Shown here piece by piece: positions 19,357-27,749 of a DNA stretch of 64,000 nt. Under the pieces are notes generated by a model. The model was not told the origin of the DNA. It saw nothing but the letters and a program-made list of their open reading frames with translations, and searched no databases. The first letter of the stretch is position 1; each line of letters starts with the position of its first letter. The position numbers and the translations under genes are program-made. The DNA lies in NCBI GenBank assembly GCA_004214155.1, contig SGYQ01000007.1, positions 27,895 to 91,894 of the forward strand, read 5' to 3'. This DNA is from Burkholderiaceae bacterium. Its GTDB lineage: Bacteria > Pseudomonadota > Gammaproteobacteria > Burkholderiales > Burkholderiaceae_A.

Positions 19357-20304
19357 CTAAATCGATAAAAACGTACCATTATTTTGCTCTGTAACAGCTC
19401 GCATTAGAATTGGAAAACGGTTGGTAGATCTTGGTGAGCTAAATTCAATTGCATGAATTCTAGCAATCTTGGACTTAGTTATCTTGTTAAAATTAAGAGC
19501 ATTGATTTCGTTTAATGCTTGATCAAAATTCCCTCCTGAAAAATCATCACCAAAGACATAAATAGATAACTTTTGATTTGCTTTCCCATACGTTTTCAGT
19601 GCTTCCTTAATGCCTTCTACAGGACTACTATTTGACATAGCAGTCCATATTTTAAAAAGATCTATGGAATTTTTACGCATCTTCTTTGTGTCTGTAATCC
19701 ATTTTCCTTTGTAAGCAGTTATTAAATATTCGCCATTATCATTTAGGATCTGAAACCCTTTCACCGTGGGGTGGATGTTAATTATATTTTCGATATGTCT
19801 TGTAACCTTATTCCATATATCTTTCATAGAGCCAGATGTATCAACAATGAAAACTACATATTCACTATCTACAGGAATTCCTCCAACTTCTTCTACTCTT
19901 CTTTTTGCAGTAGTACTTCGAATACTTGCTCTTTTTTTTGTTGCAATATCATCAACCAATGAATCTAACATGACCTGCATACTTGCTAACTCAGAGAGTT
20001 GATTCTCTAAAATTGTTTCTTTTGAAGACAACCTCTCTGCTAGCATCTCATTTACTTCTGATGTATCTGCAACACCGGAACTCTTCTTTTTTTGTCCCTC
20101 AGAAATACTCATTAGGTCCGACTTCAAATTTGCCAATTTTGAGATTTGTACACTTAATTCATCGTACTTCGTTTCCATTGCCTCTTCATTGACAGCAAAA
20201 TCAGAAATTAATACTAGCAATACAACTGCACCGAATCCGCACGATATGATATCTAAAAACGACAACCCAAAAACATCACTATCACTCCTTCGTTTTTTCA
20301 TCAT
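19357..20304 (-). CDS. Membrane-anchored vWA protein with ExbD/TolR-like helix (second copy)
   Basis: This 315-residue protein has one N-terminal helix, a coiled-coil stretch (about 40-125) and a von Willebrand A domain. The helix reads FGLSFLDIISCGFGAVVLLV and places Asp18 at its cytoplasmic start, as in ExbD/TolR, where that Asp relays protons. The vWA metal site DTSGSM is at 155-160. Later motifs include YVFGDDFSGG, where a TDG-type motif would be expected. The ATG at 20304 overlaps the stop of the preceding vWA gene as ATGA. A GTG two codons earlier is possible. The vWA domain would lie in the periplasm. Function as a stator subunit paired with the channel at 21411-22169 is inference. Confidence 0.8.
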   Translation of the reverse strand: MMKKRRSDSDVFGLSFLDIISCGFGAVVLLVLISDFAVNEEAMETKYDELSVQISKLANLKSDLMSISEGQKKKSSGVADTSEVNEMLAERLSSKETILENQLSELASMQVMLDSLVDDIATKKRASIRSTTAKRRVEEVGGIPVDSEYVVFIVDTSGSMKDIWNKVTRHIENIINIHPTVKGFQILNDNGEYLITAYKGKWITDTKKMRKNSIDLFKIWTAMSNSSPVEGIKEALKTYGKANQKLSIYVFGDDFSGGNFDQALNEINALNFNKITKSKIARIHAIEFSSPRSTNRFPILMRAVTEQNNGTFLSI

Positions 20305-21362
20305 GGCCACGTACCTGCAGGGCTGATTAACATTCCTCTAGTAGAACGAGCCCAATTAACATATGCGGGAGCTGCGATAGGGTCTCCCTCAAGAGGTAAT
20401 AAAATTACATTGACCCTGGTTCCCGGCAAGGAATGCTTCCGTACCGCATGACTAAAAAGCTCCACTCTACACTGACCTGAGATAATATTTTTATTTTTGT
20501 AAAAGGAATTGCAACCACTTATACTACCCAAAAGCTTTTCGTTCATTTCACCTTGCGTAGGTAATCCATCTGTAATGACATAAATATCCGTTGGTTTTTG
20601 TTTAGCAGCAACTTTTAACGCTTTCTCGAAATTTGTTGGCCCAAGAGGAACTAGCTTTTTTAACTCTAATTGTGTCATTCTCAACGCGGCAGAATCCGCT
20701 GCACTACTCCAAAATCCAGGTTGCAATACCTTCGCTTTATCATTGTAGGATATGACCTGATATTGAGATGCTTTCGGAAGCCTAGCTAAAAGCCATAAAA
20801 CAATTCTTTGAGTCCTTCTCCACTTAGCAGCAGAGACCTTTGCTCTATTTGAGGAACTTTTCGTTTTTAAAATATCGATAAGTTTTTCATTGGTCATCGA
20901 GGAACTGGTATCCAATAAAATTGCAATCTTTTTTCCTTCAACCTTTAATCCTATTAAATATTCCTCTTCTCCTGTGCCAGATAATTTTACTTTGTCTGTC
21001 TTCACCTTGTTAGATACGCTATCTGCTATTCTGCTCTTTGCTTCAATTCTTTTCTGGATAGATATTAGTTCACGCTCGTTGCGAGCAATTTGTTGGTCAA
21101 GCGACTGGATCTCTTTCGCAATTTCGTTAGTTCGATTCTTCTGACTAGTTTCTTGATTCAGCATGTCTTGACCGCGAGAAGTTAAACTCCTTTTTTTTTC
21201 TTCTAACTCAGTAATTTCTTCCATTAAGTCAGAATCTGTTGGGCTATTTTCCAAACCCTTCGGAGCGTCTTTTATTAAAATAAATAAAAATACTAACGCT
21301 CCCAGTCCACAACACATAATGTCAATGAAAGCTATGCTGAATCCGGAAACTTGTCTTCTCAT
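20301..21362 (-). CDS. Membrane-anchored vWA protein with ExbD/TolR-like helix (first copy)
   Basis: This 353-residue protein has the same plan as its downstream neighbour. A helix near residues 10-30 (FSIAFIDIMCCGLGALVFLF) has Asp14 placed like the proton-relay Asp of ExbD. A long coiled coil spans about 45-120. A vWA domain has all three MIDAS elements: DTSSSM at 151-156, Thr243 in GPTNFEKA and Asp265 in VITDGLP. Overall similarity to the second copy is limited to this plan, so the two are diverged and not recent duplicates. The start has AAAGGA a few bases upstream and lies 48 bases after the channel gene. The vWA domain should be periplasmic and could bind a protein ligand through a divalent metal. 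Confidence 0.82.
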   Translation of the reverse strand: MRRQVSGFSIAFIDIMCCGLGALVFLFILIKDAPKGLENSPTDSDLMEEITELEEKKRSLTSRGQDMLNQETSQKNRTNEIAKEIQSLDQQIARNERELISIQKRIEAKSRIADSVSNKVKTDKVKLSGTGEEEYLIGLKVEGKKIAILLDTSSSMTNEKLIDILKTKSSSNRAKVSAAKWRRTQRIVLWLLARLPKASQYQVISYNDKAKVLQPGFWSSAADSAALRMTQLELKKLVPLGPTNFEKALKVAAKQKPTDIYVITDGLPTQGEMNEKLLGSISGCNSFYKNKNIISGQCRVELFSHAVRKHSLPGTRVNVILLPLEGDPIAAPAYVNWARSTRGMLISPAGTWP

Positions 21363-21410
21363 ATTCCTTTGCCAACAATATTTACAAAAGAATTAATTGA
21401 TTTAATCCCA

Positions 21411-22169
21411 CTAAGTTTTGCTAATCCTAGACAATAACTTAGCTTCACAATACTCTCTTATCTCAACCACCTCTCCATCTTGTAACCTTTGTAGTTGATG
21501 TAAAAAAAACATAAGGATGATACTGATAATCAAGGCGACAAATGTAGAGTTAAACGCAACGCCTAAGCTATTGGTCATACCCGTAATATCACCCTGGACC
21601 GCCTGGTCCGCCTTAGCTAGCGCCTCTCCAATCCCACGCACAGTTCCAATAAATCCGATAGAGGGTATTGCCCAAATTAAATACCGTATCATAGAGTTTT
21701 CAGCATCTTGTTTCGAAGCAAGTGCTTCTAAAGAAGAATCAATCGATTCAGAAGTATTCTGAATATTATTCGTGGTTTTGAATCTTCTCAAGCTTGTAAG
21801 CGCTATCTCAATCAGAGGTTTTTTTTGCTCCTTAAAGCCCAAACTTAAAAGTTTTTCTAAAATTTTATTAACCTGGCTAAGATTAGCAGACAAGTCCCCC
21901 AAAAAATCAACATCATAGAGATATCTTGATTTCATAATGGATGACATCTTCGAAAGGATTAAAAATAAAGTCCACAAAAAAAGAATTATGCAAACTTCCT
22001 GTTCAAGATCTTTTAAAATCACTGCAAATGTTCTCGGGACCGCGAGTCCCGCTTCGGCTGCGGTCTGGATTGCGAGATCAGAAACAGGCCAGATATACCC
22101 AACGTATATAAGATGAACAAGCAATATAGCAATTACTAGAACAGAAATATTTATTGTTGTATCTTTCAT
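21411..22169 (-). CDS. MotA/TolQ/ExbB-type proton channel subunit
   Basis: This 252-residue inner-membrane protein has helices near residues 8-28, 55-75, 165-190 and 203-225 and a cytoplasmic stretch between the second and third. The family core is clear. IPSIGFIGTVRGIGEAL (168-184) carries Thr176, matching the conserved Thr of ExbB GLLGTV. SLGVAFNSTFVALIIS (201-216) carries Thr209, matching the second pore Thr. ExbB/TolQ proteins form pentamers that turn around a dimer of ExbD-like subunits using the proton gradient. The two downstream vWA proteins supply ExbD-like helices and no ordinary ExbD, TolR or MotB is encoded nearby. The gene begins 2 bases after a 42-codon gene. Confidence 0.88.
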   Translation of the reverse strand: MKDTTINISVLVIAILLVHLIYVGYIWPVSDLAIQTAAEAGLAVPRTFAVILKDLEQEVCIILFLWTLFLILSKMSSIMKSRYLYDVDFLGDLSANLSQVNKILEKLLSLGFKEQKKPLIEIALTSLRRFKTTNNIQNTSESIDSSLEALASKQDAENSMIRYLIWAIPSIGFIGTVRGIGEALAKADQAVQGDITGMTNSLGVAFNSTFVALIISIILMFFLHQLQRLQDGEVVEIREYCEAKLLSRISKT

Positions 22170-22171
22170 AT

Positions 22172-22300
22172 TTAAATCCCAACAGGAAAAGTTACAGGAG
22201 CATTCAAACTTATAGTCCCCTGGTTACCAGAAAAACCATACTTGTAGGAAACAAATAACAAACCAAAAATACACAGGAACATCACTAGTTTTTTATTCAT
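22172..22300 (-). CDS. 42-residue single-helix membrane or exported peptide
   Basis: Direct translation of the gap between the PEGA-SUMF1 gene and the channel gene gives an ATG-to-TAA frame of 42 codons. It starts MNKKLVMFLCIFGLLFVSYK and ends with a polar tail (residues 21-42, including NQGTISLNAPVTFPV). It starts 3 bases after the upstream stop and ends 2 bases before the downstream ATG, so it fills the gap exactly, as expected of a real gene in a translationally coupled operon. Positive N-terminus, hydrophobic core and polar tail suggest a small inner-membrane subunit or a cleaved export signal. I do not recognise the family. Confidence 0.72.
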   Translation of the reverse strand: MNKKLVMFLCIFGLLFVSYKYGFSGNQGTISLNAPVTFPVGI

Positions 22301-22303
22301 GCC

Positions 22304-24304
22304 TTACTCCGCATTTCTTGCAATCCTAAACCCAACATCTTCCCTCTTTCCTATCAATCCCTCACGGTAAGATGCCCGTAATTCAGTAACACTACTAGAC
22401 TTCCAACTAGATCCTTTTATAACATTTGACTTTGAAGGACGGCTATTTACTAAATCTTCATATATTTTTTTACTATCGTAAGGGTTCAGTGAATAATAGT
22501 CACCCACCCACTCACTCACATTTCCAAACATGTCAAAAAGCCCATTTTTTTCTGCAGCAAAACTCTTTACAGGAGCAATTTCCGCATGACTATCAGTATA
22601 CCGTGCAACATAACCCTTCGTAATTCCCTTTGCTGATTCGTCAGCGATATTGCCTGCCCCAGAAGGGATTTTATTTCTATTTCCCCAAGAATAGATAGTA
22701 GGTGCTCTTTTCTTAAACTTTCGACTTACCCACTCCCATTCAGATTCACTTGGCAAACGGTACCCATCAGAATTCTTTGAAAAAACCACACCGTTTCCTC
22801 GAATTGTGTAATACGGTTTCAATCCTTCTCTCTTACTTAACTCGTTACAGAATCTTACCGCCTCAATCCATGTCACATTGGTAACTGGTAGGTTTGAGGA
22901 TTTACCTTTTCCAACAATTTGCTGGTACTGCTTTTCCGTCACCTCGTGCTCAGCGACATAAAACGCTCTACTCATTTTCACACTTCGCAAAAACTCATTA
23001 GCTCTTTGACCAACTTCATTTCTAGGCGCCCCAAGAATAGCAACATCTCCCCGTGGTTTAAACAAACGCATTGCCATTGCAATTGATGACACACTATACC
23101 TTTTTTTCTGTTGCGCTCTTTTCTGCTCTATAACACTAACCAATGTTTTTTCAATATATACCTTTTGATCTTTTTCCGGTTTCACAGAAAATTTTTCATC
23201 TACGTACCCATTCTTTCTTAGTACTACCTCGTGGGAAATTACAGGGAGCTCTATGGTTAAAGGAGTATTCCCCATATTTTTTTTATTAATGTAAACATTA
23301 GAACCTGGTTTGGAATTCAAAACTACTGTACCTTGAGCACCCTCTAAGTTGACTGCAACTTTTTTCCCGACATAATCTCTAGGATAAAATCGCACACTTT
23401 TTCTAGCGAACCCTTTTTTTTCATACGATACTACGTACTCTTTATCAGGGGAGAGAGAAAACGATTTACCGGGATCGCTCTTTTTCCCACCAAAGATAAA
23501 AACTCCTCCCTTAGGAAAAACATCAAATTGTACTGTTACGTTATCCTTACTTAGTCGGATAGTCTTTACAAGAGAATTTTTTCCATATGGCAAATTAATT
23601 TTCTCTTGATAACTTTTATAACTTTTTTTATTTACTAACACCTCATACTGACCAGAGAAAAGAGTTGTTTTCGCTACTTCAGTGTCTTTGTATGATTTTC
23701 CATTAATCATAATTTCACCGGGACCATTTTCGAGCTGAACAATTAGTTCGGACATTGACCTCTCTACCTCAAAAGTTTTCTCTACAACTTTGCCAACACC
23801 TAAAGAGAAATCAAATTGAATTGGTTTAAAAAACTTTGATTCGATTGTTAACTGATATTCTCCCGATTCGAGATCCGACTGAAACTTATTTCCAACGGCT
23901 ACCACATCGTCAGACAATATCCATTTAACGTCAGGAAAATTAGAAGATACGTTCAAATTAACACCCGATGGTTGTGGCAATAAAGTTACACTAAAAACCC
24001 TATTATTTTCATTTTCTCCTAAATCAATTATTTTCTTTTGATAACCTGGAGCCTCAACCTGTACAGAAATTGCATCTGATAATTTTATAATTTTCGAGCC
24101 AAGTGAAAAACCAGTCCCAGATTTTATGGATAAGGTGGAGAGACTACTTATCTCAGAAGGAAGGACCTTTATTGAAATAGCACTAGTATAGAGAAAGAAC
24201 CCCGCTAAAATAATCCCTATAACCCCAGCAAATAATGATAATTTGCTATATAAAGAAAGTTGCTTATCTCTTGCCTGTTTTAACTCTTCTTCAAATCCGC
24301 TCAT
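22304..24304 (-). CDS. Membrane-anchored PEGA-repeat protein with C-terminal SUMF1 domain
   Basis: This 666-residue protein has a cytoplasmic head, a helix near residues 22-42 and a periplasmic remainder. Four PEGA-like beta modules can be seen between about 95 and 380, the last one GTVVLNSKPGSNVYINKKNM. A SUMF1/formylglycine-generating-enzyme-like domain fills about 411-666 (AEHEVTEKQY, GYRLPSESEWEW, GLFDMFGNVSEW, GFRIARN). The catalytic Cys pair of true FGE is missing: the region reads VIKGSSWKSSSVTELRASYR. The domain is therefore probably structural or ligand-binding, as in GldK of type IX secretion. The start is placed at the ATG at 24304, overlapping the previous gene by 14 bases. A frame extension upstream lies inside that gene. 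Confidence 0.82.
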   Translation of the reverse strand: MSGFEEELKQARDKQLSLYSKLSLFAGVIGIILAGFFLYTSAISIKVLPSEISSLSTLSIKSGTGFSLGSKIIKLSDAISVQVEAPGYQKKIIDLGENENNRVFSVTLLPQPSGVNLNVSSNFPDVKWILSDDVVAVGNKFQSDLESGEYQLTIESKFFKPIQFDFSLGVGKVVEKTFEVERSMSELIVQLENGPGEIMINGKSYKDTEVAKTTLFSGQYEVLVNKKSYKSYQEKINLPYGKNSLVKTIRLSKDNVTVQFDVFPKGGVFIFGGKKSDPGKSFSLSPDKEYVVSYEKKGFARKSVRFYPRDYVGKKVAVNLEGAQGTVVLNSKPGSNVYINKKNMGNTPLTIELPVISHEVVLRKNGYVDEKFSVKPEKDQKVYIEKTLVSVIEQKRAQQKKRYSVSSIAMAMRLFKPRGDVAILGAPRNEVGQRANEFLRSVKMSRAFYVAEHEVTEKQYQQIVGKGKSSNLPVTNVTWIEAVRFCNELSKREGLKPYYTIRGNGVVFSKNSDGYRLPSESEWEWVSRKFKKRAPTIYSWGNRNKIPSGAGNIADESAKGITKGYVARYTDSHAEIAPVKSFAAEKNGLFDMFGNVSEWVGDYYSLNPYDSKKIYEDLVNSRPSKSNVIKGSSWKSSSVTELRASYREGLIGKREDVGFRIARNAE

Positions 24305-25772
24305 CTGTTCTGATATCAAAGGAAAGGTTATTTTTGTTTTTTGGGTCAATCGATATGGACACACTCTTCGATTTATAACCCTCTCTAGAGGCTTCTAAAA
24401 CATAATTTCCAGCAGACAATTTAATAGTTTTTTCCTTAAACGTACCCACTACACCTACCCTTCTGACAATAACTTTTGATTTTCCGTCAGACACCAACAT
24501 CACATCAAGCTTTTTAGAATATTCCTCTAAAACCTTTTGTAATTGAATAAGTCTAGTATTCAATGAAGGACTTAGCTCTTCGACTCTATCAGATGCAGAA
24601 ACAAATTGATTCATACGCTTTCGGCTCTTCTGCTTCAAGAGTATATCCTTGTTAGCAAGCACTTTTTCCACCTCATCTTGAATAAGCACTATTTCCTTAG
24701 CAATTTTCAATTCACCCTTTAAATAATCATTATCTTTATCCATAAGACTCGCCTTTTGTAAGGCATCCAGTCTTGGCTTCCATTGATCATCCGCTTTATG
24801 CTTATTAGCAATATCTACTAGCTTTTCAATTTTTATACGTAATTCAGCTGTTTGTATTTTTTGATCTAGATTTTTAATATCTATATTTTGAGGATCAATT
24901 CGTCTTGCTTTGCCCAAAATCTCTTTTGCCTCTGCGTATCTCCCATCCTCAAATGCTTTATGTGTTTTTTCGAGTAAATTGTTTAACCTTCCCGTTCTCA
25001 TCTGAGAATTTAAGTAACTTAATCTATTTTTATATTCCGAATTCTTCGGCAAAATCTGTAGAATTTTTTCTAACTCTTTAATCTCATCTTTGTACCTTCC
25101 GGCATTTTTTAATGTTGCTATGGAATTCTCGATATCAATAATTTCCGGCAGTTTTAAAATTTGCTTTTGTAGTCTTTCTGCTTCATCAGTCTTTTTAACC
25201 TCAATTGTTTTAGTAATAGAATCAGATGCATTTTGTAAGTCCCGAGCTACGAAATAGGCATTTGCCTTTTTGAAATATTTTGTATATTCTTCTTCCCGCT
25301 CCTTGAAATACGTTTTAGCAAGAGAACTAGCACCATTTATTTTTTCCAGCGCTACTAGGTAATTTTTCTGCGAATAGTCATTTAACGATTTGTTTTTTTT
25401 CTCAACTATTTTGACCAACTCATTGCTTTTCCATTTCGTGTTTCCAGCATCTTCTATCTTGTCTGCGTAAGTAGCTTCGAATTCTTCTAGTTTAGACTCA
25501 TATTTATTTTTTACTTTTTCATCATCTCCGTTAGAGGGAGACTTAGTGATGATACTATCAGGGACTGCTTTTTCTGGATTTTTTAAACTCTCCGGATTTT
25601 TTTTATCGGAGATTTGTTCGGTCTGAGATAGACTCGCGACGATATCATCAATGAAAAATAAATAAGCAGTAACTAAAACTAAACCCGCAAGAAAAAATCC
25701 AATGATCAATACAAAGTTTTGTTTATTTTGATTTTTAGCGGATTCTAGTTGAGAGCCTAACTCTTCTTTCAC
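24291..25772 (-). CDS. Membrane-anchored coiled-coil/TPR-like protein with C-terminal PEGA module
   Basis: This is a 493-residue protein. A short cytoplasmic tail and one helix (about 20-40) are followed by a long, lysine- and glutamate-rich helical region with TPR-like periodicity (about 90-420, for example AFEDGRYAEAKEILGKARRIDPQN). A PEGA-like beta module (about 430-490, SKVIVRRVGVVGTFKEKTIK) closes it. The topology puts most of the chain in the periplasm. The start is GTG, directly after the TAG of the lipoprotein gene, with AGAGGT about 10 bases upstream. The shared PEGA module and overlap with the next gene suggest the two proteins work together as a periplasmic scaffold. Confidence 0.78.
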   Translation of the reverse strand: MKEELGSQLESAKNQNKQNFVLIIGFFLAGLVLVTAYLFFIDDIVASLSQTEQISDKKNPESLKNPEKAVPDSIITKSPSNGDDEKVKNKYESKLEEFEATYADKIEDAGNTKWKSNELVKIVEKKNKSLNDYSQKNYLVALEKINGASSLAKTYFKEREEEYTKYFKKANAYFVARDLQNASDSITKTIEVKKTDEAERLQKQILKLPEIIDIENSIATLKNAGRYKDEIKELEKILQILPKNSEYKNRLSYLNSQMRTGRLNNLLEKTHKAFEDGRYAEAKEILGKARRIDPQNIDIKNLDQKIQTAELRIKIEKLVDIANKHKADDQWKPRLDALQKASLMDKDNDYLKGELKIAKEIVLIQDEVEKVLANKDILLKQKSRKRMNQFVSASDRVEELSPSLNTRLIQLQKVLEEYSKKLDVMLVSDGKSKVIVRRVGVVGTFKEKTIKLSAGNYVLEASREGYKSKSVSISIDPKNKNNLSFDIRTDERI

Positions 25773-27038
25773 CTACAACTGGACCTCTGGAGTTTTTTCA
25801 ACTGCATAAATTTCTTTTAGGAAAACCCTCCACTTAGTAAACTGCTCCTTCGCATCACCCGTTAATTCTTGTGTTTTTTCTTCAAACTCCACAACTTGAG
25901 GAGACAATGCAATATCAACAGATTGTCCTAATTCTTCTAATGCTTCTGCATGTATTTTTGCCTCTTTATTTTTTTTAAAACTGTTCCCTATCATTGCCGC
26001 ACCTGCAACACCTGCAGCAACTGCTCCAATAGCTCCAGCCGCATCCTTTGTCGCGTTGTAATCTTTGTCATTTGGATTCCCGCCAGCTCCTGCAGCTGCT
26101 ACTGCAAGTCCCAGTAAAAGAGCTCCAACGATAGCATCTCCTGTAGCTTTTGATTTTGCTTTTTCAATTGCAAGCGCTTCAAGATGACTTTGCTCCTGCC
26201 ACTCTAAATAAGAAACATTCATTTGCTCACTGAATTCACTGTAATGAGACTGAAGATTATCAATAAAAAGTTGGTCTCTAACTTTAATAGCTTGCACTCT
26301 TTTGTACATTGGATCCGAATCACTCGGAAGCATTGTGAGTTTATATGCCTTTCCACCTATACCCAACATTCCAGCATCTTCATACGCAAGATACTGTTGA
26401 AACTTTTCATCTAAATAACTAGCTGCAAACCGAAGATCGGTAACCTTTTTAATTTCAGCCAGCTTTGAATCATCTTTTTTCATTAAAAGCTTTACAACAT
26501 AACTACTAATTTTCTTAAAAACAGGCTCATATGCATCTATGTTTTCGTTACGCGCGATTTCGTGAAATTTATCCGGCACTTCATAACTGAAAGACTTACT
26601 GCCCCACTTGCGACCCGTGCTATCAGTGACAAGTACTTTTAATTTTAAATCTCTTCCATCAGATTGCTCTATCGTGCCTTGAACATAAATATCCGAACTA
26701 GCCCTCAAATCAGGAACTACTCTAACAGCGCCAAAACGGGATTCCTTTTCAAGCGTTTCTTTTAACATCCATGCAAATCGATTTGCTTCAGCATTTCGTA
26801 GCTCAGGCCAAACACCAAGCTCTTCCCATTTTGACTGATCTGCCGGTATACCAGGATCAAATGATGGTATTGCAACATCAATGAATTGCTTTCCTACCCC
26901 TTTAAATGCAGGGTTCTCTTCCTCTAAAATTGTGGAGGATAATTTAGGGCCTACAAGAGGAATCTCCTTCATTGTGGCAACACAACCTGAAAGTAAAAAT
27001 GAAACTAAAGTGATGTAAACCGTAATATTTCGAAACAT
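25773..27038 (-). CDS. Lipoprotein with glycine-zipper segment
   Basis: This is a 421-residue lipoprotein: the signal peptide ends in lipobox LLSG with Cys19, followed by Val-Ala, which fits outer-membrane sorting (no Asp at +2). The middle (about 40-200) is a mixed alpha/beta domain with GTIEQSDGRDLKLKVLVTDS. A Gly/Ala-rich stretch (about 299-350, GDAIVGALLLGLAVAAAGAG and GAIGAVAAGVAGAAMIG) has the spacing of glycine zippers that insert into or span membranes. AGGG precedes the ATG. It sits third in the transcription order of the 28-19 kb block and is the likely outer-membrane component of that set. The precise role is unknown. Confidence 0.8.
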   Translation of the reverse strand: MFRNITVYITLVSFLLSGCVATMKEIPLVGPKLSSTILEEENPAFKGVGKQFIDVAIPSFDPGIPADQSKWEELGVWPELRNAEANRFAWMLKETLEKESRFGAVRVVPDLRASSDIYVQGTIEQSDGRDLKLKVLVTDSTGRKWGSKSFSYEVPDKFHEIARNENIDAYEPVFKKISSYVVKLLMKKDDSKLAEIKKVTDLRFAASYLDEKFQQYLAYEDAGMLGIGGKAYKLTMLPSDSDPMYKRVQAIKVRDQLFIDNLQSHYSEFSEQMNVSYLEWQEQSHLEALAIEKAKSKATGDAIVGALLLGLAVAAAGAGGNPNDKDYNATKDAAGAIGAVAAGVAGAAMIGNSFKKNKEAKIHAEALEELGQSVDIALSPQVVEFEEKTQELTGDAKEQFTKWRVFLKEIYAVEKTPEVQL

Positions 27039-27067
27039 TCCCTTACCCTCTCTTTAATCCAAAAATG

Positions 27068-27739
27068 CTATTTTTCCGATAAACCCTTATATCTTCGATA
27101 CTCATTCCACAACTTCTTTTTCTTTTGAGGATCTTTTTCTGCTATCGCAGCTTGCCTTAACTGCGCCTCCACTACAGAATCATTATCTGCAGGAGGTATA
27201 TCTTCTGGAAGCTTCCCATTGTCGCTAAATTTGTCATTTTTTTCAACATTTCCACTTGTCAAGCTATCTGTTTGTGTAGCAGATTCCTCTGCGCTTTCCT
27301 GATTACCAGATGCACTCTGATTTGACTCACTAGCTTTTTCGGTGCCCGATATACCCTTACTCGGACTTGACGCGTCAGATTGAGACGAGCCTTGCATTTG
27401 AGACCCATTTCCGTCCACGCCACCTGATGAACTGCTCGCGGAATCTGCAGAAGAACCACCACCACCTCCTCCAGCTGAACCTCCCCCACCCCCGCTACTA
27501 CTACTAGAACTACTGGAACTTTCAGAACAATGTTCAAACTCGCTCAGTGAGTCGTAAAATGCATCGTCCATTTCCTGAAGTTTTTCATTTATATCTGTAG
27601 TATCTGAATCTAATTCAATAGTGATATCTGAGCAATCCACTTCTTCAGTAATGCTTTTTTCCAGGGCATAAGAGTTCGACATCGTTAACGAAGTAAAAGA
27701 AAAAAAGACAAAAATTATTCCAAGTTGCTTCTTTCTCAT
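27068..27739 (-). CDS. Exported Ser/Gly-rich protein with conserved-looking C-terminal helix
   Basis: This is a 223-residue protein counted from the ATG at 27739. A frame extension upstream overlaps the YHYH gene and spoils the signal peptide. The signal peptide ends near SNSYA-L. Two cysteines (in VDCSDI and EHCSES) bracket an acidic segment and may form a disulfide. Next comes a run of serines and then glycines (about 60-95), a low-complexity polar stretch rich in Ser, Asn, Glu and Gln, and finally an ordered tail IPPADNDSVVEAQLRQAAIA followed by a Lys/Trp/Tyr-rich end (LWNEYRRYKG). The tail looks like a docking helix on a flexible tether. It follows the YHYH gene by 10 bases. Confidence 0.68.
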   Translation of the reverse strand: MRKKQLGIIFVFFSFTSLTMSNSYALEKSITEEVDCSDITIELDSDTTDINEKLQEMDDAFYDSLSEFEHCSESSSSSSSSSGGGGGSAGGGGGGSSADSASSSSGGVDGNGSQMQGSSQSDASSPSKGISGTEKASESNQSASGNQESAEESATQTDSLTSGNVEKNDKFSDNGKLPEDIPPADNDSVVEAQLRQAAIAEKDPQKKKKLWNEYRRYKGLSEK

Positions 27740-27749
27740 TTTGCCTGCC

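Noticed and set aside
19357..22169. Zorya-type defence system (MotA-like channel with a partner)
   Set aside because: There is no MotB/OmpA-type ZorB and no ZorC/ZorD/ZorE helicase or nuclease genes. Neighbours are exported envelope proteins.
22304..24304. Active formylglycine-generating enzyme or EgtB-type enzyme
   Set aside because: The catalytic cysteines are missing and no sulfatase or ergothioneine genes are nearby.
27259..27537. 92-codon Val-rich frame inside the Ser/Gly-rich gene
   Set aside because: It is the alternative reading frame of serine and glycine codon runs. The other frame has a signal peptide and fits the operon.
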